Below are positions 1 to 6,765 of a stretch of DNA of 48,361 bases, piece after piece. The notes below the pieces were generated by a model. It saw only the letters and a list, made by a program, of their open reading frames with translations, did no database searches and was not told the origin of the DNA. The DNA comes from Actinomycetes bacterium (GTDB taxonomy: Bacteria > Actinomycetota > Acidimicrobiia > Acidimicrobiales > Poriferisodalaceae): contig JAAETH010000104.1 of the NCBI GenBank assembly GCA_024228575.1, positions 1 to 48,361 on the forward strand, in the 5' to 3' direction. Both the position numbers and the translations under genes were made by a program. The stretch's first letter is position 1. The number at the start of each line of letters is the position of its first letter.

Positions 1-100
1 GCAGCACCGCAAACGCCTGCTCGGCGGTGCGAGCTGCCAGCTCGGTGTCGAAGGTTGAACGACCAACCGCCACAACACCAACCACAAGAGATTCAGCCAT
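1..100 (-). CDS. L-fucose isomerase-like protein, N-terminal fragment (cut by window edge)
   Basis: Only the first 33 codons lie in the window. An ATG at 98-100 opens a frame that stays open to base 1 and begins M-A-E-S-L-V-V-G-V-V-A-V-G-R-S-T-F-D-T. The hydrophobic strand followed by GR-x-TFD resembles the N-terminus of L-fucose/L-arabinose isomerase family proteins, but so little sequence cannot prove the family. The start overlaps the stop of the upstream sugar kinase by 8 nt (ATGGCTGA), so the two are probably translationally coupled. An isomerase beside a PfkB kinase would suit a sugar catabolic operon continuing to the left. Confidence 0.5.
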   Translation of the reverse strand, partial: MAESLVVGVVAVGRSTFDTELAARTAEQAFAVL

Positions 101-1049
101 CGATCTCGACCGTCCTTACCTTCACCTGTCCGACCAGCCCGCGAACCTCGTCGTGCGATCCTAGCTGGGTACCGGGCGCGGCCACCGTGGCAGCGCCCGC
201 GGCGACTCCGAGGAGCACCGCATCACTCATCGACCCACCATCGGAGATGACGTGGGCAATACCGGCCACCAGCGAGTCGCCGGCTCCCGTGGTGCTCACC
301 ACCTCCGCGACCCTCGGAGCGACGAAACGAATCGGCGGGCCTTCGCGCCTCACGAGCAACGCACCTCTCGACCCGAGCGACAAAACGATCGCCTCGACCG
401 ACCCTCGCTCCAGGACCGACCTGGCCGCGACAGCGAGTTGTGGATCCGAACCATCACCAATGTCGACGATCGACCCGAGCTCGTGCACGTTGGGTTTCAC
501 GATCGCGACCGAGCCGGTGACGACATCGGCGAGAACCTGGGGTTCGAGTGCATCGACGATGACCGTCGCTTCGTCGAGGCGTTCGGCGATCCGTCGGTAG
601 AAGGACACATCGAGGCCAGGCGCGAGGCCGCCGGACAAGATGACGACCGACGAGTCGCCGACAGCGCTGACGACAACATCGATCAGATGATCCGGATGAT
701 CGACAGCGGCACCCGGCACAACAATCCGGTACTGCTCGCCCGTCGTCCGGTCGGTGACCGAGAGGTTCTCGCGTGTCTGCCCATCGATCGGCACCACATC
801 GACTCGCAGACCCTCCGCCTCGACCTTCGACACCAACTCGTCGCCCGTGGACCCGCCCACCACCACGACCGTGCGAGCCCTCGACCCCAGCCGAGCAAGC
901 ATGCGCGAGACGTTGACGCCTCCCCCGCCGGGATCCCTGCGGTACTGCACGGCAGGCACCTTGATGTCGGCGACCAGGGACTCGACCTCGACCGACACGT
1001 CGAGAGCCGGGTTCACGGTCACGGTTGCGATGAGTGGGCCCCTTGTCAC
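93..1049 (-). CDS. PfkB-family sugar kinase (1-phosphofructokinase / 6-phosphofructokinase II type)
   Basis: A ribokinase-fold kinase of 318 residues, full length for the FruK/PfkB/LacC group, which phosphorylates sugar phosphates with ATP in the cytoplasm. The N-terminal strand TVTVNPALD (10-17) is typical of this subgroup. A glycine-rich GGGGVNVSR (41-49) matches PfkB signature 1, KPNVHE lies at 185-190, and the anion hole and catalytic base motif TTGAGDS is at 253-259 with D258 as the base. These features point to the phosphohexose kinase branch rather than ribokinase, but fructose-1-phosphate, fructose-6-phosphate and tagatose-6-phosphate kinases cannot be separated by eye. The 8-nt overlap with the next gene suggests an operon. 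The call of kinase family is firm and the substrate is not known. Confidence 0.88.
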   Translation of the reverse strand: MTRGPLIATVTVNPALDVSVEVESLVADIKVPAVQYRRDPGGGGVNVSRMLARLGSRARTVVVVGGSTGDELVSKVEAEGLRVDVVPIDGQTRENLSVTDRTTGEQYRIVVPGAAVDHPDHLIDVVVSAVGDSSVVILSGGLAPGLDVSFYRRIAERLDEATVIVDALEPQVLADVVTGSVAIVKPNVHELGSIVDIGDGSDPQLAVAARSVLERGSVEAIVLSLGSRGALLVRREGPPIRFVAPRVAEVVSTTGAGDSLVAGIAHVISDGGSMSDAVLLGVAAGAATVAAPGTQLGSHDEVRGLVGQVKVRTVEIDG

Positions 1050-1106
1050 CTCGCCAGGGTGCTCGCCCCGGCGGCATCGCGACAGGGCCGATGGTCACCC
1101 CGCTGT

Positions 1107-1910
1107 TCAGACGTGGATCAAGACCTCGCCGTGAGGAACGATGAACCATGCATCACGGTTCGCAGCCCAGTCGTCGAACCCCGAAGCCACCTCGATCAAT
1201 TCGGCCGCATCGGAGAAGCCGTACCCGATCGCCTGATCGGCGAACGCGGATGAAGTCACACGATCCGCCCACAGGCCACCCCACCAAGATCTCGACTCGG
1301 CGTCCGCGAAACACCAGACAGATGCAGTCGCCTCGACGTTTGCGAAACCGGCCTCGTGGGCCCACGCGAGCACGGCCCTACCGGCGTCGGGTTCGGCGTC
1401 GTTGGCCCTGGCAACCCGCTGGTAGATATCCATCCAGCGGTCGAGCCTCGGGTCACCCGGGTACCAGGTCAGGGCGTGATAGTCGGCGTCGCGCGCCGCG
1501 ACCAGTCCGCCTGGCCTCGTGACCCTGGCCATCTCGCGAAGTGCGGCCACGGGATCGGAAAGATGCTGCAGAACCTGGTGAGCATGCACAACATCGAATG
1601 AATCGTCTTCGAAGTCGAGCGAGTAGACGTCGCCGACCTCAAACCGAACGTCACTGCTCTCATCGAGCGAAGCCGTTGCCTGGGCGACGATGTCTTGCGA
1701 ACGATCGATTCCCACCGTTCGCCCCGGTGCGACGAAGCCCGCCAGATCGATGGTCAGGTTCCCTGGCCCACATCCAACGTCGAGCAACGCCATTTCCGGT
1801 CTGAGGCTAGGGGTCAGATAGGCGGCGGAGTTCTCTGCGGTACGCCAACGATGCGATCGCAACACCGCATCGTGATGTCCGTGTGTGTACGTGTCATCGG
1901 GCATCTTCAC
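1107..1910 (-). CDS. Class I SAM-dependent methyltransferase
   Basis: A 267-residue Rossmann-fold methyltransferase of the UbiE/methyltransf_11 type. Motif I, LLDVGCGPGNLT, lies at 42-53, the acidic loop end VGID at 66-69, motif II/III DSFDVVHAHQVLQHL at 103-117, and the post-motif RPGG at 132-135. The family transfers methyl groups from S-adenosylmethionine to small molecules or lipids. The substrate cannot be read from the sequence. The GTG start at 1908-1910 overlaps the TesB stop as GTGA, and GGGAG lies six bases upstream. An ATG two codons later would have a poor ribosome-site spacing, so the GTG is preferred. Overlap with the thioesterase gene implies co-translation, perhaps in lipid metabolism. 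Confidence 0.85.
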   Translation of the reverse strand: MKMPDDTYTHGHHDAVLRSHRWRTAENSAAYLTPSLRPEMALLDVGCGPGNLTIDLAGFVAPGRTVGIDRSQDIVAQATASLDESSDVRFEVGDVYSLDFEDDSFDVVHAHQVLQHLSDPVAALREMARVTRPGGLVAARDADYHALTWYPGDPRLDRWMDIYQRVARANDAEPDAGRAVLAWAHEAGFANVEATASVWCFADAESRSWWGGLWADRVTSSAFADQAIGYGFSDAAELIEVASGFDDWAANRDAWFIVPHGEVLIHV

Positions 1911-2713
1911 TCGCTGCTCCCATCAACTTCGCGGAGCAGACCCTCCTGCGCCACGGAGGCCACCAGCCGGCCATCGGCGGTGAACACATTGCCGTAGCAG
2001 ACGCCGCGATGACCCCTCAGCCCGGGGCTGCGCGACTCGTACAACAACCACTGGTCGGCCACGATCTCGCCGTGGAACCAGATGGCGTGGTCGAGGCTGG
2101 CCGACATGAAGTATTTGTCCCACTCGCCTTGGGCCGGCTTGATGGGGTGGGTGTCGGCTATCGAATCCATCGGCATCGCGTCGGAGAGGTAGGCGACCGC
2201 GGCCGCGTGTTCGAGGCGCGACAACAACGGGGCGCCATCCCAGCGGCCCCACATCGAGCAATGGCCCGATCCGTCGCCCGCCATCTCGCGACAGTCACTG
2301 TCCGACATCCATCCGGCCCGCTCGATTGTGTCGGGCGCCGGAACGATCGGCATCTCGACGTTCTGGGCATCGTGGCCAACCTCGTCGCGATGAAACGATG
2401 CGATCATCATCAAGATGTTGCCGTTCGACTGTCTGGCATGAACGGCTCTGGTCACAAACGAACGCCCATCACGAACCCGCTCGACGTCGTAGTCGATCTT
2501 CTCGGCCGAGTTGCCGGCACGAACGAAATAGGCGTGCAACGAATGAGGATGTACACCCTCTGGCACCGTCTGGCCCGCAGCCAGCAAGGCCTGCGCCACC
2601 ACGAGCCCCCCATAGATACGTCCCCACTCCGAGGCGGGGCTCGTGCCGACGAACAGGTCGCCGTCACCATGTTCCAGAGCGAGTGTTCCTAGTTTGGTCA
2701 CGGTCGGCGACAC
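1907..2713 (-). CDS. tesB: Acyl-CoA thioesterase II (TesB-like)
   Basis: A double hot-dog thioesterase of 268 residues that hydrolyses acyl-CoA to free acid and CoA. The N-terminal half has GRIYGGLVVAQAL followed by HSLHAYFVRAG, the usual TesB hot-dog core. The C-terminal half has SLDHAIWFH, containing the catalytic Asp, and VAQEGLLR, containing the catalytic Gln. The third catalytic position, Thr in E. coli TesB, falls in a Ser-containing ESRSPG segment here, a conservative change. The gene starts at GTG (2711-2713) only about 38 bp from the divergent nudC start, so promoters must be very compact or the mRNA leaderless. The downstream methyltransferase overlaps by 4 nt. Family assignment is secure; chain-length preference is unknown. 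Confidence 0.9.
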   Translation of the reverse strand: MSPTVTKLGTLALEHGDGDLFVGTSPASEWGRIYGGLVVAQALLAAGQTVPEGVHPHSLHAYFVRAGNSAEKIDYDVERVRDGRSFVTRAVHARQSNGNILMMIASFHRDEVGHDAQNVEMPIVPAPDTIERAGWMSDSDCREMAGDGSGHCSMWGRWDGAPLLSRLEHAAAVAYLSDAMPMDSIADTHPIKPAQGEWDKYFMSASLDHAIWFHGEIVADQWLLYESRSPGLRGHRGVCYGNVFTADGRLVASVAQEGLLREVDGSSE

Positions 2714-2751
2714 TACCGCCGCGAGAGTTCGATGGGCACTTGGTTTGCCCG

Positions 2752-3585
2752 ATGAGCGCGGCTATATGGTTCATGGCCATGCAGTTCGAACCGCACGTGA
2801 ACCCGCCGGACGACACAGATCACGACCATGCCCACTGGATCATCGTCAGATCTGGCCACGTGGTCATCGAGGCCGGCGCCGGATCGCTCCCGTTCGGTTC
2901 GGAGCCACCGGCTTCGGCAACCGGCCCCCACCACTTCCTCGGGCTTCTCGACGGCCGACCGGTCTGGGCCGTCGATCTGCCAGACGAGGACGAACCACAC
3001 GACTGGCACGAACTCGTCCACCTGAGGTCGCTCTACACGCGGGTTCCCGAACCGGAGTGGATGCTGGCCGGACGGGCAGAACAGATCATTCAGTGGGACC
3101 GCACACACCGCTATTGCGGCCGTTGCGGTTCCGAGACCGAACTCCACCAGAACGACAGGGCCAGGCAGTGCCCGGCCTGCGGGTTCCTCGCCTACCCGCG
3201 GCTTGCCCCCGCCGTCATCGTCCTCGTCGAACGCGACGACGGCAAGATCCTGCTCGCACACGGACGGCAGTTTCCCGGGCGGTTCTTCTCGACCCTGGCC
3301 GGGTTCGTCGAGCCGGGTGAGGGCCTCGAGACGTGTGTCGAGAGGGAGATCAAGGAGGAGGTCGGGATCGACGTGACCGACATCACCTACTTCGGCAGCC
3401 AGCCATGGCCGTTCCCGCACTCGCTGATGATCGGCTTCAACGCCCGCTACGCCGGCGGCGAGCTGGAGATTCAGGAGGAGGAGATCGTGGAGGCAGGCTG
3501 GTTCGGACCAGACGAGCTGCCGCCATGTCCTCGGGGTGCGATGTCGATAGCCGGGCGCCTCATCGACCACTGGCTCGCCAACTAG
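2752..3585 (+). CDS. nudC: NADH pyrophosphatase / NAD-capped RNA hydrolase NudC
   Basis: Cleaves NADH to NMNH and AMP, and in characterised homologues removes NAD caps from RNA. From the chosen start the protein has 277 residues. It has the NudC N-terminal domain, a zinc ribbon (YCGRCG, then CPACG about 15 residues on), and a full Nudix box beginning GFVEPGEGLE and ending REIKEEVGI. The array SQPWPFPHSLM that marks NADH-specific Nudix enzymes follows the box, so NudC is favoured over a generic Nudix hydrolase. The start is uncertain: ATGs at 2752, 2773 and 2779 are in frame, none has a clear ribosome site, and a TATATG at 2763-2768 could serve a leaderless message from 2773. The gene is divergent from tesB and convergent with rsfS. 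Confidence 0.93.
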   Translation: MSAAIWFMAMQFEPHVNPPDDTDHDHAHWIIVRSGHVVIEAGAGSLPFGSEPPASATGPHHFLGLLDGRPVWAVDLPDEDEPHDWHELVHLRSLYTRVPEPEWMLAGRAEQIIQWDRTHRYCGRCGSETELHQNDRARQCPACGFLAYPRLAPAVIVLVERDDGKILLAHGRQFPGRFFSTLAGFVEPGEGLETCVEREIKEEVGIDVTDITYFGSQPWPFPHSLMIGFNARYAGGELEIQEEEIVEAGWFGPDELPPCPRGAMSIAGRLIDHWLAN

Positions 3586-3629
3586 ACGCCGATGATCCGT
3601 GCCCTACCTGCCGAACTCCAGCGACTTGC

Positions 3630-4064
3630 CTATGCCCTCGGTGTGGTCGAAAGGCTGCGGGAGGGGGCACCAGGCCGAACGGCTGTGTCGACCCAATGGT
3701 GGCGAGGTGCCTCGCTCCACAGTCGTTCCAGATCGTAGAAGGTGCGAGATTCGGTGTGGAATACGTGGCCGATGAATGCTCCGAAGTCGAGCAGGACCCA
3801 CATTCCTTCGCGAGTACCCTCCGCCCTGCTCGTCCCGTCGCCCCCGGCACGCTTCACGTGTTCTTCCATCTCCTCGGCGATTCGCCGCACCTGACGCACG
3901 TTCGGAGCGCTGGCGATGATGAAGTAGTCGGTCACGCCGAGAATGTCGCCCACGTCGAGCACGACGATGTCGTCGGCCTTCAGCTCAGAAGCACCTTGGG
4001 CGGCAGCCTGCACCAACAACGGGAGTTCGTCGCGCTCGATCTCGGGGGAACTGCCTTGGGACAT
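3630..4064 (-). CDS. rsfS: Ribosome silencing factor RsfS (Iojap/DUF143)
   Basis: A 144-residue RsfS protein. The family binds ribosomal protein L14 on the 50S subunit and blocks joining of 30S in slow growth or starvation. The conserved core is clear: ADDIVVLDVGDILGVTDYF near residue 30, an RQVRRIAEEM helix, EGTREGMWVLLDFG, and HVFHTESRTFYDLERLW ending the domain near 122. About 20 further residues form a variable tail. It lies 20 bp downstream of the LytR_C-domain gene on the same strand, a pairing common in actinobacteria. The usual upstream partner nadD is not found here. Confidence 0.95.
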   Translation of the reverse strand: MSQGSSPEIERDELPLLVQAAAQGASELKADDIVVLDVGDILGVTDYFIIASAPNVRQVRRIAEEMEEHVKRAGGDGTSRAEGTREGMWVLLDFGAFIGHVFHTESRTFYDLERLWSEAPRHHWVDTAVRPGAPSRSLSTTPRA

Positions 4065-4084
4065 CGACTGAACGCTACCTCCGC

Positions 4085-5482
4085 CTAGCCGGCTTCGATC
4101 ACTTCGGCGGCAGTTGTCTCGATGGCAACTACCGATGCCAGGTCCGAGCCGACGACGACGGTGATGTCGACGACGTCGATCGGTTCGATCTGTTTCACGA
4201 CATCGCCCACACCGAGGGCATCACGGATGGCGACGGCCGCGCCGCGTTGTTCATCGCGGTAGTAGACCACCTGGGTCACGTCATGATCGAACCGAGCCGC
4301 ATTGTCGACCAGCTCGACCGAGGCGTACGCCGGGTTGATCAACCTGGCGATAGGAGCGGCAAGGCCTGGGATACCGACACCGTTCAGGAGTTGTACGCGG
4401 GTACGGATGACGTCGCCCTCCGACCTGCCCGGGTCGAGTCGGACGATGACATCGTCGAGGTAGTCCCTGTCGATTCCGTAGAGGTCGCCATCGCCACCGA
4501 TGAGGTCGACCTCGAGGATCCGATACTCGACCGAGTCGGCTCGTGTTGCCAACCCGTCGAGGAAATCGTCGACGTTGTCTGCGACATCGAGTTCGTCCGC
4601 GACAACCGCTGAGCGAGCATCGAGCAGCGAAACCCAGAACTCCTGGTGTCGAACGAGACGCTGCAGTTCGGTCTCGCCGATGCTGCGCCTCGCGAGATAG
4701 TCGGCGGCCTGTGAGGCTTCGAGCAAGAGGGCCCCCGCTGGATAGAGCACCTCGACGCGATCTCGATCGGTCGCCCGGTCGAGCCGGCGCGGATTCTCGA
4801 CGAGCAGAGGATCGAACGTGCGGGTCAGCTCGGTGAGATCTGCGGGAGTCAGCTCGACGACGTGATCGAACCCGACGGTCAGCAGGTTCTCCAATGCCAG
4901 GGATGAAAGATCGATTCCTCCCAAGCGGGTGGCCGAGACGAGAGTGTCGAGCCCGATGCCGGGTACCTCGATCATCAATGACGCCGGTACGAACACCATC
5001 GCGGCCTCACCCGAGTCGTGGAGCGAGATCATTGTGAATCCGACGCTGGCTCCCGAACCATCTGTTTGCACAAACAATGCCGTGGTGGCCTCGGGAGTCG
5101 CAACGCCAGCGGCGAGAGCGGGTTCGGCCGTGGGTTCGACGGCCGAATCGGCGAGATAGCGGTCGTATCCGACGTAGGCGAGTCCGGCGAGTGAGACGAG
5201 CAGGATGAGCAGCGGGACGACGATGCCGCCCCGGTTCGGGGCCTCGATCGGACGAGGCCCTGGCTGGGGTTTGCTCGACGGGTGTCTTGCGACCGAGTCC
5301 GAACGAGTGGCGATCGAGCCTCGAGCCTTTCCCAGCGGTAAGGATGTTTTGGGCGGAGGCCGCCTGCCGCCGGTCCCAAAACGCGGCAATCTCACCCTGG
5401 CGTCGGTCAGGTATCCGCCCTCGTCGCGGGCTTCCTGGTCGAAGAGACCGGCAGGTTCAAGGTGCTGCCCATCGTCGCTCAC
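4085..5482 (-). CDS. Membrane protein with degenerate LCP domain and LytR C-terminal (LytR_C) domain
   Basis: A predicted 465-residue envelope protein. Residues 1-85 are a Pro/Arg-rich cytoplasmic region, 86-108 a single membrane helix, about 133-325 an LCP (LytR-CpsA-Psr)-like fold, and 360-447 a LytR_C (PF13399-like) domain beginning RTRVQLLNGVGIPGLA. LCP enzymes attach glycopolymers to peptidoglycan through a conserved Arg-Asp after a strand. Here that segment reads VPASLMIEVPGIG and lacks the Arg-Asp, so catalysis is doubtful and a structural or binding role is inferred. The GTG start at 5480-5482 is chosen because GAGGGAG lies eight bases upstream. The frame stays open further upstream to about 5662, but that part looks less protein-like. 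It is probably co-transcribed with rsfS. Confidence 0.8.
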   Translation of the reverse strand: MSDDGQHLEPAGLFDQEARDEGGYLTDARVRLPRFGTGGRRPPPKTSLPLGKARGSIATRSDSVARHPSSKPQPGPRPIEAPNRGGIVVPLLILLVSLAGLAYVGYDRYLADSAVEPTAEPALAAGVATPEATTALFVQTDGSGASVGFTMISLHDSGEAAMVFVPASLMIEVPGIGLDTLVSATRLGGIDLSSLALENLLTVGFDHVVELTPADLTELTRTFDPLLVENPRRLDRATDRDRVEVLYPAGALLLEASQAADYLARRSIGETELQRLVRHQEFWVSLLDARSAVVADELDVADNVDDFLDGLATRADSVEYRILEVDLIGGDGDLYGIDRDYLDDVIVRLDPGRSEGDVIRTRVQLLNGVGIPGLAAPIARLINPAYASVELVDNAARFDHDVTQVVYYRDEQRGAAVAIRDALGVGDVVKQIEPIDVVDITVVVGSDLASVVAIETTAAEVIEAG

Positions 5483-5842
5483 CGCATCGACTCCCTCGTG
5501 TCGTCGGTGATGTTCAAGTCGGCATCCGACGATGCCGAATAACCCCTGTATTTCTGAGGGAGAGTGTGCAACAATGAGGAATCCGGCACGCCACGGCAGT
5601 GTACGGGTTCGCGAGGCCTCATATGGTGACGCACTCAGCTCTGAGAGCGTTGTCATCGGGCCCATATTTACTCCCCCGACTATACCTGTGACACTTTTCA
5701 CAGTGTTGTCGGGAAGGTTTTTCGGTAGCGCATCGTTGAACCAGTCACGGAGACAGGGAACAACCACCAGCCAAAGACCCGATCGGCTTAACGCCCAGAT
5801 CTCCAAATCCCCCCTTTCAGTGAGCAAGAAGTCAAGGATCCG
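5483..5842. other. Divergent intergenic control region (360 bp)
   Basis: No convincing gene lies here. It separates the LytR_C gene (leftward) from the sigma factor gene (rightward) and should hold both promoters. The main signal is the CRP-type palindrome at 5686-5703. On the minus strand a TATAGT (plus-strand actata, 5679-5684) sits directly next to the palindrome and could be a -10 element for the LytR_C gene, though a good -35 is lacking. A leader of about 190 nt would follow. For the sigma factor, AAGGA lies just upstream of ATG 5843, but no clear -10/-35 pair was seen. Confidence 0.6.
5686..5703. promoter_or_regulatory. CRP/FNR-type operator palindrome
   Basis: The 18 bp read CTGTGA-CACTTT-TCACAG, a perfect 6-bp inverted repeat with a 6-bp spacer. 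They contain TGTGA-N6-TCACA, the established consensus of CRP-family regulators including actinobacterial Crp/GlxR. It lies 143 bp before the sigma factor start and 204 bp before the LytR_C gene start. Which gene it controls, and whether it activates or represses, is inference; next to the minus-strand TATAGT it would fall between -10 and -35. Confidence 0.55.
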
Positions 5843-6685
5843 ATGAGCGATTCAGTTGGACAATACCTAAACGAGATCGGCGCGGTTGCCCTCCTCACCG
5901 CCGACGACGAGCGCATGCTCGCCCAGCAGATCGAAGCCGGTCGCGAAGCGAGAGAGCGCATCGAGAGCGGTGAAGAACTCACCGCGGCCGAAAAGCGACG
6001 CCTCCGCAAGGACGTCAACACCGCAGCCGCAGCGCGCGACCGCTTCATCCGGGCGAACCTTCGCCTGGTTGTTTCGATCGCCCGCCGCTACCCCCTGCCA
6101 CCGGCGATGGAGCTGCTCGACCTCATCCAGGAGGGAAACCTGGGACTCGAGCACGCCGTCGAGAAGTTCGACTGGCGAAAGGGCTTCAAGTTCTCGACCT
6201 ACGCGACCTTCTGGATTCGCCAGTCGATCGGCCGAGCCCTTGATCAGAAGGCCAGCCTCGTACGCCTCCCGTCCGACCGCTCGGCCAGCCTGCGCGCTGC
6301 CCTGCGAGCCAACTCAGGCGACACCGAGGCTCTCGACGACGAACACGCCTGGCTTCAGCGCATCTCGACGCCCACCTCGCTCGACCGTACGGTCGGCGAC
6401 GACGGCGACTCGACGCTGATGGACCTTGTGCCAGACGCCAAGGACGGCCCAGAGGCCGAGATCCTCGACCGCACCGAAAAGGACCTCGTCGTCGGGCTGC
6501 TCAGCAATCTCGACGCCAGGGCTCGCCGTGCCGTCGAGCAACGGTTTGGCCTCAACGACGGCGAGAAGCGCAGCTACCGCGAGGTCGGCGAAGAGCTTGG
6601 CGTCACGGCCGAAGCAGCACGTCGCCTCGTCAAGCGTGCGGTCAACGACCTGCGCCAAGACGCAGAGCGCATCGTCGCTGCCTGA
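5843..6685 (+). CDS. RpoD-like group 2 (SigB-type) sigma-70 factor with shortened region 3
   Basis: A 280-residue primary-like sigma factor directing RNA polymerase to promoters. Region 1.2 is VGQYLNEIGAVALLTADDE (5-23). Region 2 runs from about 70 to 145 with RANLRLVVSIARRY, LLDLIQEGNLGLEHAVEKFDW and YATFWIRQSIGRAL, the last close to the -10-reading helix of SigA. Region 4 includes a helix-turn-helix with YREVGEELGVTAEAARRLVKRA near 250-271. Between them, region 3 is shorter than usual and its helices are hard to recognise (S-L-R-A-A-L-R-A-N-S-G-D), unlike housekeeping SigA. There is no region 1.1. This suggests an alternative, stress or stationary-phase factor that reads SigA-like -10 boxes. 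A strong hairpin follows the gene. Confidence 0.9.
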   Translation: MSDSVGQYLNEIGAVALLTADDERMLAQQIEAGREARERIESGEELTAAEKRRLRKDVNTAAAARDRFIRANLRLVVSIARRYPLPPAMELLDLIQEGNLGLEHAVEKFDWRKGFKFSTYATFWIRQSIGRALDQKASLVRLPSDRSASLRAALRANSGDTEALDDEHAWLQRISTPTSLDRTVGDDGDSTLMDLVPDAKDGPEAEILDRTEKDLVVGLLSNLDARARRAVEQRFGLNDGEKRSYREVGEELGVTAEAARRLVKRAVNDLRQDAERIVAA

Positions 6686-6701
6686 CCCTTCACGTTTCGA
6701 T

Positions 6702-6737
6702 CGCCGCCGTCACTCCGCAAATCGAGTGGCGGCGGCG
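6702..6737 (+). terminator. Rho-independent-like terminator after the sigma factor gene
   Basis: A 13-bp GC-rich stem pairs 6702-6714 with 6725-6737 (one G-U pair) around a 10-nt loop, 16 bp after the sigma factor stop. Only a weak T run (CTTTCG) follows, as is common in high-GC actinobacteria. It separates the sigma factor gene from the DAHP synthase gene. Confidence 0.65.
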
Positions 6738-6765
6738 CTTTCGCGTCGGACACGATGAGGAGCTG

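Noticed and set aside
252-1253. A 333-codon open frame on the plus strand
   Set aside because: It mirrors the PfkB kinase gene and the methyltransferase end; its His/Arg/Asp-rich translation is typical of antisense shadows.
5483-5662. N-terminal extension of the LytR_C-domain protein to an upstream ATG near 5662
   Set aside because: The added residues look non-conserved, whereas GTG 5482 has a well placed GAGGGAG.
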